In this document: one piece after another, positions 44,502-56,179 of the stretch
How positions within the stretch are numbered: the stretch's first letter is position 1
How the letters are laid out: every line of letters begins with the position of its first letter
NCBI RefSeq assembly: GCF_018294505.1
Contig: NC_057811.1
Location: 400,800,491 to 400,864,490 of the forward strand
Direction: 5' to 3'
Source: Triticum aestivum
Lineage: Eukaryota; Streptophyta; Magnoliopsida; Poales; Poaceae
Length of the DNA stretch: 64,000 nt
Notes under the pieces: model-generated
Database searches by the model: none
Seen by the model: only the letters and a program-made list of their open reading frames with translations
What the model was told of the DNA's origin: nothing
Made by a program: the position numbers and the translations under genes

Positions 44502-45744
44502 AGGTGTTTTGAATTACTCCTCTTCCCCTTCGAATTTCTCTTTAGGATCACGCGGTTAGTTTTTCGATCGTTGGTTCTCAGCTCTTTCCATCCGGTGCAT
44601 TTCCTCGTCAAGTCGATTCGACCCCTGTGTTTTTGCAAGTGCAATCCTCAGTTGTTTTCTTTTCCCACCCACCCACCCCCTTTTCTTCTCGGAGCCGGAG
44701 TCTGTAATCTAGTATCCATCCTACTCGTGCGAAGTCTTTGCATTCTTTCCTCAATGATTTCAACTGGCGTTTTCTCTTCAAAGCTATTCGTCGATTTTCC
44801 CTTCCTAGTTGCCTTTGTTTTTCCCGCCCTCCCATCCCCTTTTATTCCCGGAGCTTGAGTCTCTTTCGAGCATCAATTTCATTCGTGCGGAGCCTCTCGA
44901 GTCTTCCCTCAATTATTTCAACCGGTGAATTCTCGTCTCGTTTGACATTCTTCATCTCTTTTCTTCTCCGGTGGATTCAATTCCAATTTTCGATAGTGAT
45001 TATATTCTTTCCTCGGCTCAAATGATTCCCGTTGCTCATTCACCTCTTGTCATTTAATCGTTCCGGAGTGATGAAGACATCTCAGGAGATTCGTCTGTGT
45101 CCGAATTAATTCGAGGTTGTCACCTCATTCAAATCTTTCAATTGTTCCGGTGCATCATTTCTCATTCAACAATCCTTGCCTACGGTGCTTCTTTTCAATG
45201 GGCCCTAACCCACAGGTCTTTTCCCAGGATCTTACCTGACTCTTCTAAGTTTCCCGGAGTTATTCTCAAATACTTTGCGAAGTTTGACGTAAGTATGAAT
45301 TTCATCAGTCAGTTGCCTTTCCAAGATCGATTTCAAAAATATTTTCATTGTTGGCTCAACCTCTTCGCTTTTCATTCTCTCGGAGTATATCAACAATTTT
45401 GGTGTTCTTTCTCGTCGTCATTCTCAACATTTAAAGACCGAAGAAGAATTTCTCTTAAATATTGCCCGTTCTCTCGGAGATTCGTGGTGCTAGCTTCATG
45501 TTATCCTCTCAAATTGTTTCTAGTCGTGCAATTCTTTTCATCCATCCGGAGTATTTCAGGAACTGTTTTCTCTCTTGATCATCTGAAGGCCATCTTTTCA
45601 AAAGATTTCTTCGTTCTAAGTTTTCAAATCCGTTCTCCGATTATTCTATATTCATGCCTTTTCGTTCGTCTCCATATTCTTCCGGTGCTTTGCTCTTTAC
45701 TCAGTTTGCGATCTCTTCGTTCTCTTGTCTCTAGATTCCCTCAA
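44502..45744 (+). other. LARD internal region, part 1: non-coding, pyrimidine-rich
   Basis: The plus strand is strongly T/C-rich, with loosely repeated phrases such as TTCCGGAG, CTCGGAG and CCGGTG every 40-80 bases. Open frames here are composition-driven (Ser, Phe and Leu runs) and match no retrotransposon domain. The first part of this region (37971-38144) lies left of the inserted element. Confidence 0.7.
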
Positions 45745-46346
45745 TGTCGGGGATATACCCCGCGGTATGACCCGGCCGGACTTGACGCCTCATCGTAACC
45801 CGCCGGAAGATTGGCAACTCATGAGCCTGGCGACTTAATGATGGCCCCGACGGCGGGTCAGACGGATGACAAGGGCCCAAGGCCCAGTAGGCCGGGACGT
45901 GTTATTATGGGCCGGCTTAAGACGGAAGGCATGAGGAATATTTCCTTTATGAGGAAGCAAGATCCGTACTTGTATCCGACTTGTAATAGGGAATAAGTTA
46001 GTTCTAATCCTGCTAGGACTCTACATGTAAAGCCGCCTCTCCAACTTATATAAGGAGGGGCAGGGCTCCCCAAGAGGGAGGACAAGGGACAAGAAACATT
46101 TTTTAGGGCTAGACACAAAGAGCCGGCCGAGCCGGCGACTCTCTCATGATCATAATGAGACCTAGCCTCAAACAGCATGTAGGGTTGTTACCGGATGATG
46201 TTTCCCGGGGCCCGAAGCTGTCTAAATCCTTGTCTTGTGTTGCGTCTCTCGATTCCGCCCAACCCCTGTCAAGCTACTACATAGATGCGCTGGCCTCACG
46301 ACTAAGTCCTGACACTAAGGACATCTGCCGTGACAATTCCACGACA
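45745..46346 (+). mobile_element. Solo LTR of the 610-base-LTR family, plus orientation
   Basis: It runs from TGTCGGGGATATACCCC to CCACGACA and is flanked by CTCAA at 45740-45744 and 46347-46351. It aligns to the reverse complement of 43892-44501, so it is a second, independent insertion of the same family in opposite orientation, reduced to one LTR. Confidence 0.92.
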
Positions 46347-47504
46347 CTCAAGTATCTTCGTGCTTTTCTAATTCTTTCCGGTGATTCATTCTCTTTTCGG
46401 CATTCGTTTCAATTCCTACGGTGGCTCGTTCAAGATTCTTTTTGTTGTTATCATATCAATTCATTCGTTCTTTCCAGCCCTACCGGTGGTTCACGAGACT
46501 TTCTCAAGTTTTGCGCTATATTCCCCCCTTAATCTTCCGAACGAGAATAAGTAGTATGCAAATCCATTGTTTCTCATCAATTTAATTGGTGGAGGATAAG
46601 CATAACGTAATCCTTATTCTTCTTTCTTCAAGTGGTTTTATCTCTTCTTTTCGGAGATTGTTCATCTTATCACATGCTCGGTTCAAAGTGTTTTCATCTT
46701 TTCTTTTCCGGCGTTCTAAGCTTCTCGCCGATTTCGTCGCGAACCTCTATCTAAATCATCGCAACGCTCTAATCTTATCCCTTTCATCCTTCAATTTTAT
46801 CTCGTCGTCCTTTTGTTACCGGAGATCTTCACGGTGGTTCGTCAATATTTAATTCATTCTTCAAGTGTTCATCAAGATTCGTTTGGAGGAGCTCAAGTAT
46901 CTTCTTCTTGCTTCTCAAAGTGCAATTAACTCTCTATATTCTTCTGAAGTGGAGTTTTGCATTTCCTCGTTCTTCTCAGCTTTTCAACCTTTTCCGCTTG
47001 TGGTAGGTTACCACCTCATAATTTTGAGATGTTATCCATAAGTCCACAACAAGCTTTTTCTTTTGTTGTTGAATTTCCAACAACTCCGTTCAATGTTTCC
47101 TTCTAAGGATGCTCTCTATTTCATTCATGGTAGAAGCTGTCATCTTCTTCCCCGTTCTTCTCATTCCACTCTTTCAAGTCTTCCTGAGGTTTTGTGTTGT
47201 TCCTCAAGTCAAGTATTGTTCCATTTCTCAAGTTCATGTTCTATTCTTTCCTTGTTCAGCCAGAGTGCTGCATAAATTCCTTCGTTATTATTCCTTTTCT
47301 ATCTTGTCCTAACCGGAGTGGTTTCAAATTCAGCCTTATTCCTTGAGCTTTTGCTTCTTGTCTCATTCAACATTCCTCTTTCCTACTCGAGTGTTCTTGA
47401 CTTTGTTCATCCTCACTGTTTTGTTCTTATTTCACCTCATCCCTTTTCCCTTCCGTCTCGGTCCTAAGATCTCGGGACGAGATCTCTTGTTAGTGGAGGA
47501 GTGT
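46347..47504 (+). other. LARD internal region, part 2: non-coding, pyrimidine-rich
   Basis: This continues the T/C-rich interior. It ends in a purine-rich stretch (TTAGTGGAGGAGTGT) directly before the 3' LTR, the likely polypurine tract. Confidence 0.7.
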
Positions 47505-49366
47505 TGTAACACCCCGGATCCGATGCGCCAGGTGTCTTCCAGTTATTCGTCGTTGTTTCCATGTCATTTGCTTGCGTGTTGCATTTTTCCATGTCATCAT
47601 CTGCATGTCTTTCAAAACTTGCATCCGGTCCTTTTCCCCGTTGTCCGTTTCGCGATCCGACTCTCTCACACGCACCCGTCGCCCCTCTCAGGCCTTGTTT
47701 CGTGAGCGGGAGTAAAACATTCTCGGAATGGGCCGAGATTTGCCGAGTGGCCTTGGTATAACACCGATAGACCGCCCGTCAAATTTCGTTCCATTTGGAG
47801 GTTGTTTGATGCCCCAACGGTTAACCGCGTAGCCCGAAACCCCTCTCTCTTTGCAGCCCAGCACCCCTCCACCACAACCCACTAACCCATCCTAACCCCC
47901 TCCATGCTCTCGGTCGTTCGTTCACGATCGTGTGGGCGAAAACCGCACCTCATTTGGACACTCCTAGCTCCCTCTACCTATAAATATGCCTCCCCCTTCC
48001 AAATTCGCAGTCCAAACCCTAGTTCCTCTCTTCCCCGCGCCACCGGACACACCCTCCCGACGGCCGGACATGTCCGCCGCCCGCAGCCACCTCACCCCAG
48101 CCAATCCCCAGCCTCCACGTCAGCTCCGCCGCCACCCGTGGCCAACGGGAGCGCGCCACGCGTCGCCCCGCGCCTCCCGCGCCGTGCGCCGTCGCCTCGC
48201 CGCGGATCCGGCGAGCCGCCGCACGGATCCGGCCGGCCCCGACTCCCTCCGGCCTTCCCCGTCCTCGCCGACCTCCTCCGGCCGCCTCCCGCGCCGTCGC
48301 CAGCCGCCTCGTCGCCGGATCCGGCGGGTGGGACGAGATCCACCCACCCGGCCATCCAAACATGGCCCCCATCCCGCATCAGCTCGTCCAGGGTCATCCT
48401 CGTCCCGTTTTCGCGAGGGTAAAAAATCTGCCAAGTCCCTGAGATTTTGCATTATGTACTCTTGTTCATCATGCCATAACTTCATGCATATAGCTCCGTT
48501 TTGCATGTACGATATGCCAAAATGTTCATCAAGAGATGCTCTTCATTTTGTTCCAGTGTGCCATGCTTGTTTGAGGTCATCTTGATGCCCTAATCATCGT
48601 TGCAAGAGTGCTATATGCTGTTAACTGCTGTCTGCTATCAGAACTTGGTGATTTGTCTTTTTCATTGCATTTTGTGTGTGCATCCTATGAACATGAGCTC
48701 TACATGTGTTTTGAACTTCATCATGCCATATTTACAGGGGTGCTTGTCTTGTATTTTTTTGATATATGTGATGACTAGCACAAGCATGCAAAGTAGCCTC
48801 CATAATGTTGCTGATTTCTGTGAATTAGTCATTTCTGCCAAGTCTGTAGCTGTAACATTGTGATGCCATGTAAACCTGCTGCAACCATGAGTTCTATGCA
48901 ATATCTGGAGATGTTCACTAAGGAGTTTTTGTTATACATGTTATGTTATATCCATCCATGCCCTTGATTGCATTTATAGCCTGCTTTAGCTTGTTGTAAT
49001 CTTGCTCCAAACGTGCTAAATAATGTTGCTGTCAGCCTGTTAACATGAAGTTCAGTTTTGACATGTGTTTTGCTAGCGATCCATGCACCCTATGAACTTT
49101 TTCTTGCCATGCTTAGATTCATGAATATGCCTTCGTACTGTTATTTACCTTCACATGCCATGAAATGCTTTGTGATGAGTGATTTGAGCTTGCAAAGATG
49201 CCTTCATAATTCTGTTTATGCCATGCTCAGTTTTTCTGCCAAGTCTGAATCTGTTTATGAAACTTGCTATGTTTACATGGGTGCCATCATATCTTCTGTA
49301 CCTTTTCGACTCGTGATCAGTAAGGGACTTTTGTTCTACTAGTAATCATGCACGTGCAACGCACGT

Positions 49367-51827
49367 ATAATCGTAGAAAGAAATTTTCCAATTCATCCTA
49401 GTTAGGAGACAATTATTTCAATAAAATGATCAAGTGCAATAATGTAACTCCAATCTTAATTTGAGCTAAATATAGCTTTGCAGATATAGTTCTTTCCATA
49501 TGAGCACCATGTCTCCCGCCGAACATGCACACACAATGGACTTCTCAACCATACAGAAAGACTTAACAAAAACACATTACATACAACAGTACCTTAGTCA
49601 ATTTCGTCCCACAAATTGATAGTCAAGTAACACACAGACAGAAACTTGGTCATAGGCTCTGGATCCATATGAAAAAAGAGTACAAAATAAAACACTGGGG
49701 GCTTAGTGACCTAAGTGCCATGTCATGACCTATGTAATGCTTTTGGAAGTATACCAGAGTGTTCCTTTTGTGAGAGCAGGGGAACTTGCAAAGAATGTTT
49801 TCATGTAAATGAACGAAATTGATCTTGTTCCTAATTATAAAATATTTTTAAACATTTTGCCCTTTTTTAACATGCTATATACTCAGTACCCAAACAAAAT
49901 CATGTAGCAACCGAAAAGGTATAGGTAGAACACGTACTCTATCAGAAGTGAACTTTGGTTCGGACAAAATCTAGGTTGAGGCTTTGAGTACATTTGCAAG
50001 AACACACGCATATCCAGAATGTTTAGCTGATATATCATTTCAGAGAAAATCTGCACGAAAATCTGCACCACTGGGAAAATAGCAAGCTATATGATGGATA
50101 TAATTTTTGCTGAGCCAATGACCAGACAAAATCTGAAGTAATAACTGAAATTGAGAAGGCTATAAGAAATCACTGTGCAGCTACATCTTCAACTATACAC
50201 ATAACATAGCAATATTGGGCACTACAGGCAAAGATATGATAAGATGAACATGCTCCTCTGATCGTCTAAACTGACAAGCTGACATATAACAGTCATTTTT
50301 TCTTTGAGAAAATTTAATAGATGCACATCACTGCAAAAAGATTGGGAAATTTCTTTGCTTACCTCATGCCCGCAGAAATCGAAAATACAAGATGCTTTAT
50401 TATCAACAGAAGTTGCAGGTCTGGGAACTACTTCAGATATGAATAATTTGGACAGGGTGGTCATTGTGCAAATAATCATATCCAAAATTATATATACGAT
50501 TTATGTTGCAACACAATAGGTCGACAAAAAATTCTGAAAAAAAAGTCAATAAAATAGGCATATGTCAAGGTTATTTGCATCAACATAACAAATGATATAC
50601 CATCAAAAACAACATCTCAAATATCAAATATGTAAGCTTCACAAATTGCCTATGCAAGTATATACACCAATAAGTTTGTTCACATGATCCAGCATCACGT
50701 CTTTGTACAATAATGCCATACAACGATGTCATTTAACCAAATACATTAATTTCAAGAGGGTTCGAAAATTCGGTATTTTTGCACTTGTTTTTGGCACAAA
50801 TATCTCTTTGACTGAAAAAATCATGCAATGACATGATCACATAGGCATTGCAAACTCACTCCAATAGCATTACCAAAATACCAAAAATATTCCTAGCAAT
50901 CCCTGAAGATAGAGGGGGCATTTCATCAGGTCACAATCTAGTCGTTGGAATCAGTTCTTCAATAAGACAGTAGCGATAATTGTTGTAGATAAAGTAGACA
51001 TATCTCCAAGGAATTTTCATGTATTTTGAAAATGAAGCGTCAAACGGAATAGTGAGAAACAAGGAAACCACACCTTGACGTTCCAGATCTAGGAAGCATT
51101 AGATGTAGTTATCTGATTGCAAGTAGATAACCGTTGCAGTACAGTGTGAAATAAAAAACAGACAGAAAAATCTTATTATTTATGAACCGTGGTTCCACTT
51201 CCTTCCCTATAGTAGCAAGCATGATCAAGTACCTTTGACTGGAAAGAAAAGATGTCTTTAGTAAGTTTTGCTGTATTGTCAATTTATTATTTGCAAATTA
51301 CACGAAATCCGATAAACCATGCAAGAGACCACTACACAGTTGAAGCTTATCATCAGTAAATCTCGCATTCGATTTCTCACTATCAATTGCACAGGAGAGT
51401 ATAATCCACAGAAATTTCGAAAGTGGAGGAAATCAGTGAGCGGAGATGGGGGGTGGAGAGCTGACCGACAGTGGAAGAGGCCTTTGAGATTGGTGTGGCT
51501 CACGCGGAGGAGCATATCTTCCTGAATGTAAAATTAATAAAAGCCTAGTCAACCCAATTGCACAATACAAACCAATCTCCTTTTTTCAGATGGTAGATAT
51601 CAATAGCATCTCATTCAACTTGACATGAAATAGCACTTCTGAAGAATGTCAAACAATACGCATGCCTGTAACTGACAGTTCCCATTTCAGATCCCAGTTC
51701 ACCATATTCAGTTATAAGAACGTCTGACCTGGATGGATGCTCTAATAAAACCAATGCCAGCTTCCAATTCCTTCACCAAAGGCATGCCACCTCCAAGATG
51801 TTAGCAGAGAAAAGCAACGGTGCGTAC
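49367..51827 (-). other. AT-rich interior of the Helitron
   Basis: Apart from the exon-like piece at 50363-50440 I see no supported gene. A few AG/GT-bounded segments (for example near 51390-51525) may be further captured exons or introns of the same parent gene. Confidence 0.5.
50363..50440 (-). pseudogene. Exon-like captured fragment inside the Helitron
   Basis: On the minus strand an open segment reading VPRPATSVDNKASCIFDFCG ends in CATGAG|GTAAGC, a good splice donor, at 50363. I do not recognise the source protein. Helitrons often capture exons in this way. Confidence 0.4.
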
Positions 51828-52555
51828 CTCCGGAACAATTAGATCAAAATATCACTGCACGATTCGGAGCGGTTTGCCTGACGCATTCGGAGCAGGAGGC
51901 ACTGCTTGGTGCCGACGTTGATGCGCCGCACGATGCCCATTAGCGGATCCGGTAGCAGGCGGGGTGACCTCTCTGCGGCGACCTCGTCCTCCTCCCCCGC
52001 GTCTGACAGGGATATCAGGCGAGACCACAGAGAAGCGGCAGACCTGACCCGCGACACACGCGTAAGGAGAGGCCGCCGGCTAGAGGTGTGTGCTGACGGC
52101 GTGCGTGGGGCAGCAGCGGATAGGAGGAGCGGCGGTGAAGGTGGCGTCGAGGAGGGCCGGCGGTGGGGCGGCGCAGGTCGCCGGCGTGAGAGCATGCTCC
52201 GGCGGGCGACGAACCGGTGCGGCGGCGGATATGAGGAGCGGTGGTGAAGGTGGCGTCCAGGAGGGCCGGCGGTGGGGCGGCGCAGGTCGCCGGCGTGAGA
52301 GCATGCTTCGGCGGGCGGCGCGTGTGGCGCGGCGGCCGGTCGGACGGACGACGGCAGCAGGCGAAGAGAGAAACGGGAGAGGAGAGGGAGGCGTTTGGGC
52401 GGACAGCCGGCAGCGCCGGCGACGCGTGGTGTAGGCGAGGCCCAGCGGCGGCGGACGGCGCCAGATCGGGCGCCTGGCGCTCCGGAGGAGAAGATGAGAT
52501 TAATTGGGAGGGAGATCGAGTGTGCCTGGAGCAGAGGAATTAGCGGGATAAACAA
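51828..52555 (-). pseudogene. GC-rich first-exon-like captured fragment inside the Helitron
   Basis: The minus strand is GC-rich and open for about 238 codons (52555-51839), rich in Ala, Pro, Arg and Ser, ending near a GGAG|GTACGC donor (51828). Its composition contrasts sharply with the AT-rich rest of the Helitron, which suggests a captured grass gene start. A 109-base tandem duplication lies inside. The parent gene is not recognised. Confidence 0.45.
52117..52334. repeat. 109-base tandem duplication in the captured GC-rich segment
   Basis: CGGATANGAGGAGCGGNGG begins units at 52117 and 52226. They share GGAGGGCCGGCGGTGGGG and GTCGCCGGCGTGAGAGCATG with only a few differences. Confidence 0.85.
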
Positions 52556-54816
52556 CTCGCCAACGCGATACGGGTGGAATCAATCCGGCACGCGGAGCGC
52601 TAGGAGAATTGGCAGACCGCGGCGTCTGCTCGGCAGAGCATCTGATCTAAGCCATTGATTTGGATGGCAGACCATTTGCGTAATATGGACAGTAGGATAT
52701 GTTTAATTTGATTTGATCGGAGGGTCCTGCTTATCCCGTGTACAGTTTGTTGTGTGGCTTTAAGGGAGTTTATGTTTGCTCTTTTAATAGTAGTATAGAT
52801 GCAATTATTAGATTCATGCCATTCCTTTGTTTTCTATGATCTGTTCCTGTAGCATGTTGGTTGATAGCTCTAAACTTTGCAACCTAATGTTATTTCTGCC
52901 ATGTCCAGTAATTTCTGCATAGTCTATGAGCTGTTATTATTTGCTATCTTGCCATGTCCTTTTGAGAATGTTCTAGTGATTTCTGGAGATAGCTCATTGT
53001 GCATGTTTTGTCATGCTTTACCTGTACTTCACGTCCATGACTTTTGTTATCATTTTGTGATGCTGTAGTATGTTATTTTGATGCTTGCAAGATGCCTAGT
53101 TGCTGTTTTGGACAGATTGTTGTTATATCTTGTTTGGAGTGGATGTGTTGCACCGTTGCTCCGTTTGGAGTGTGCTCTATATGAAACTTGCTTAGAATTG
53201 CATGTAGTTTCATATTATCATGTTGCATCCTTGTTTTGAGGTGTTTGCTTGATGGTTATATGCATTTTGCATCAATGCCATGTTTAACTTGTTTTGCTCA
53301 TATCTTCTAGGCCGTAGCTCCGAACTAAATGAACTTTATATGTAACTTGACTAGAATTTCGTGTAGATCATCTTGGTGCATTTTAACTTGCTGTTTAACA
53401 ACTTGAAAATAAGGTTTATTCAGATCTGGACCAATTTCGAAATTGTATATGAGGACTTACCGGAATTTATCTATGTTGTTTCCGGCCTCATTTAAACTTG
53501 CTTTGATGTGTTGATTTTGTACGCATCATCTCTTGCCATGAGTACTTCATGTAGCCTTGTCATGCATCATACTTGATTGAGCATCATGCCTTGTTCATGT
53601 GTGGTGTGTTTACCTTGTTGTGTGCTTCTTCTCAATAGTTCCTGTTTCGTTGCGATCGTGAGGACTCGTTCGTCTACGCTTGGTTCGTCTTCGTGGCTTC
53701 ATCTTCTTCATGGACTCGTTCTTCTTCCTAGCGGGATTTCAGGCAAGATGACCGTAACCTTGGATCTCATTACTATCATTGCTATGCTAGTTGCTTCGTT
53801 CTATTGCTATGCTGCGCTACCTATCACTTGCTCTTCAAGCCTCCCAAATTGCTATGAAACCACCTCTAACCCTTGTCACCCTTCCTAGCAAACCATTGTT
53901 TGGCTATGTTACCGCTTTTGCTCAGCCCCTCTTATAGCGTTGTTAGTTGCAGGTACAGGTTTTGCGATGATCATGACGCGAGAGCGATGTTACTTGTTTT
54001 GGGAGTTCTTCTTCTGCTTCTTCGATCAGGGGATAGGTTCCAAGTCGGCAGCCTGGGCTAGCAGGGTGGATGTTGTTTTAGTTTCTGTTTGTGTTTCATC
54101 CGTAGTCGGATGTTGATCTTATGTATGATGTATTGATGTATTCTTGCGGCATCTGTATGCCTTGTATGTATCCCCATCTATTATGTAATGTTGATGTAAT
54201 GATATCCACCTTGCAAAAGCGTGTCAATATGCGGTTCTATCCTTGGTGGGACCTTCGAGTCTCTTTAGGATAGTATCGCATATTGGGCATGACACTGCGC
54301 CTCTGGTGGCTGGATTGGCCGAGCGGGGCGGCTGAGCCCCGAACCCGCCCCTTTATAATGAGAGGGAAGGGGGGATGGCATCCCGCATTCTTCTATCTTC
54401 TATCTCCTCCTGCTTCTGCTTCTTCCTCTCATCTGCCATGGAGAAGGGGAACCCTGGTCCCTCGACGGTGGCGGCGAGGGTCGCCGCTCGACAACGCATC
54501 CCTCCTCCTCCTGAGCCCGCGGTGGTGGAGACGGCTGCGAGGGGAAGGGGAAGGGCGCGAGGCCGTGGGCGAAGCCGTGGCAGAGGTCGTGGTGCTCGGG
54601 GAAGAGGAGGACGGGGTGGCGCACCGGCCTCGCCCCCGCCAATGATGCCTTTCCCGACGGAGGGCCACGTTGGAGACCAGCCCCGCGAGTTCTTCATCAG
54701 GCTGCGCCGGCCTCCGCGTCGCCGTCTTCGTCTTCCTGCCCCGTTTGCTCGGGAGATGGAGCGTGACCCGCCCCAGACCCTCAGGTTGCACATGAGGAGC
54801 TGCGGGAATGGGGGCA

Positions 54817-56179
54817 TGCTACCTCTCGAGCACTGCGTTGGTTTTCCCTTGAAGAGGAAAGGGTGATGCAGCAAAGTAGCGTAAGTATTTCCCGCAGTTT
54901 TTGAGAACCAAGGTATCAATCTAGTAGGAGGCTGCGCGCGAGTCCCTCGCACCTACACAAAACAAATAAATCCTCGCAACCAACACGATAAGGGGTTGTC
55001 AATCCCTACACGGTCACTTACGAGAGTGAGATCTGATAGATATGATAGGGTAATATTTTTGGTATTTTTATGATAAAGATGCAAAGTAAAATAAAAGCAA
55101 AGTAAAAAGCAAAGGAAATAAGTAAGTGTTGGAAGATTAATATGATGAAGATAGACCCGGGGACCATAGGTTTCACTAGTGGCTTCTCTCAAGAGCATAA
55201 GTATTTTACGGTGGGTGAACAAATTACTGTTGAGCAATTGACAGAATTGAGCATAGTTATGAGAATATCTAGGTATGATCATGTATATAGGCATCACGTC
55301 CGAGACAAATAGACCGACTCCTGCCTGCATCTACTACTATTACTCCACACATCGACCGCTATCCAGCATGCATCTAGAGTATTAAGTTCATAAGAACAGA
55401 GTAACGCCTTTAGCAAGATGACATGATGTAGAGGGATAAATTCATGCAATATGATAAAAACCCCATCTTGTTATCCTCGATGGCAACAATACAATACGTG
55501 CCTTGCTACCCCTACTGTCACTGTGAAAGGACACCGCAAGATTGAACCCAAAGCTAAGCACTTCTCCCATTGCAAGAAAGATCAATCTAGTAGGCCAAAC
55601 CAAACTGATAATTCAAAGAGACTTGCAAAGATAACCAATCATACATAAAAGAATTCAGAAGATTCAAATATTGTTCATAGATAAACTTGATCATAAACCC
55701 ACAATTCATCGTTCTCAACAAACACACCGCAAAAGAAGATTACATCGAATAGATCTCCACGAGAGAGGGGCAGAACATTGTATTGAGATCCAAAAAGAGA
55801 GAAGAAGTCATCTAGCTACTAACTATGGACCCAAAGGTCTGAGGTAAACTACTCACACTTCATCGGAGAGGCTATGGTGTTGATGTAGAAGCCCTCCGTG
55901 ATGGATGCCCCCTCCGGCGGAGCTCCGGAACAGGCCCCAAGATGGGATCTCGTGGGTACAGAAGGTTGCGGCGGTGGAATTAGTTTTTTTGCTCCGTTTG
56001 ATATTCTTTTTCTGCGAAACTCTGAAATAGGCAAAAAAACAGCAATTCTGGGCTGGGCCTCCGGTTAGGTTAGTCCCAAAAATAATATAAAAGTGAATAA
56101 TAAAGCCCAATAATGTCCAAAACAGAAGATAATATAGCATGGAGCAATCAAAAAGTATAGATACGTTGGAGACGTATCA
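54817..56179 (-). repeat. 3' LTR (element orientation) of the gag-only gypsy element
   Basis: It runs from TGATACGTCTCCAACG (minus strand, at 56179) to GGTAGCA at 54817. It lacks the roughly 230-base GC-rich block present in the solo LTR at 23665-23895. Confidence 0.92.

Larger units (their letters stand above)
49339..52799 (-). mobile_element. Helitron, non-autonomous, reverse strand
   Basis: The intact LTR copy reads GTTCTATGCAAC where this copy has GTTCTA, 3,461 bases, then TGCAAT, so the insertion point is between A and T with no duplication. On the minus strand the insert begins TCTATACTACTATTAAAAG and ends with the hairpin ACGTGC-GTT-GCACGT (49352-49366), 9 bases, then CTAG. TC at the 5' end, a hairpin and CTRR at the 3' end, and A^T insertion are the Helitron signature. 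No Rep/helicase motif is visible. It is most likely non-autonomous and carries captured gene pieces. Confidence 0.92.
34638..54294 (+). mobile_element. LARD-type non-autonomous LTR retrotransposon with 3.3-kb LTRs, itself hit by three insertions
   Basis: The 5-bp duplication CTGCG stands at 34633-34637 and 54295-54299. LTRs begin TGTAAC(G/A)CCCCGG and end TTGGGC(G/A)TGACA. The 5' LTR is 3,333 bases; the 3' LTR is about the same after removing a Helitron. Without insertions the internal region is only about 2.6 kb (37971-38144, 44502-45744 and 46347-47504), and I find no gag, protease or pol motif in it. A Met-tRNA PBS and a purine-rich tract (GTGGAGGAG) before the 3' LTR are present. This is the LARD layout, known in Triticeae from Sukkula-type elements. 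It must have used proteins of another element. Confidence 0.88.
47505..54294 (+). repeat. 3' LTR of the LARD, split by a Helitron
   Basis: The LTR parts are 47505-49338 and 52800-54294, together about 3.33 kb, matching 34638-37970. The TATA box is kept at 47979-47986. The Helitron lies between TTCTA and TGCAA of the LTR. Confidence 0.92.

Noticed and set aside
54300..54345. Possible tRNA A box (TGGCCGAGCGG) next to the LARD right end
   Set aside because: No B box or cloverleaf follows at the right distance; the GC-rich run alone explains the match.
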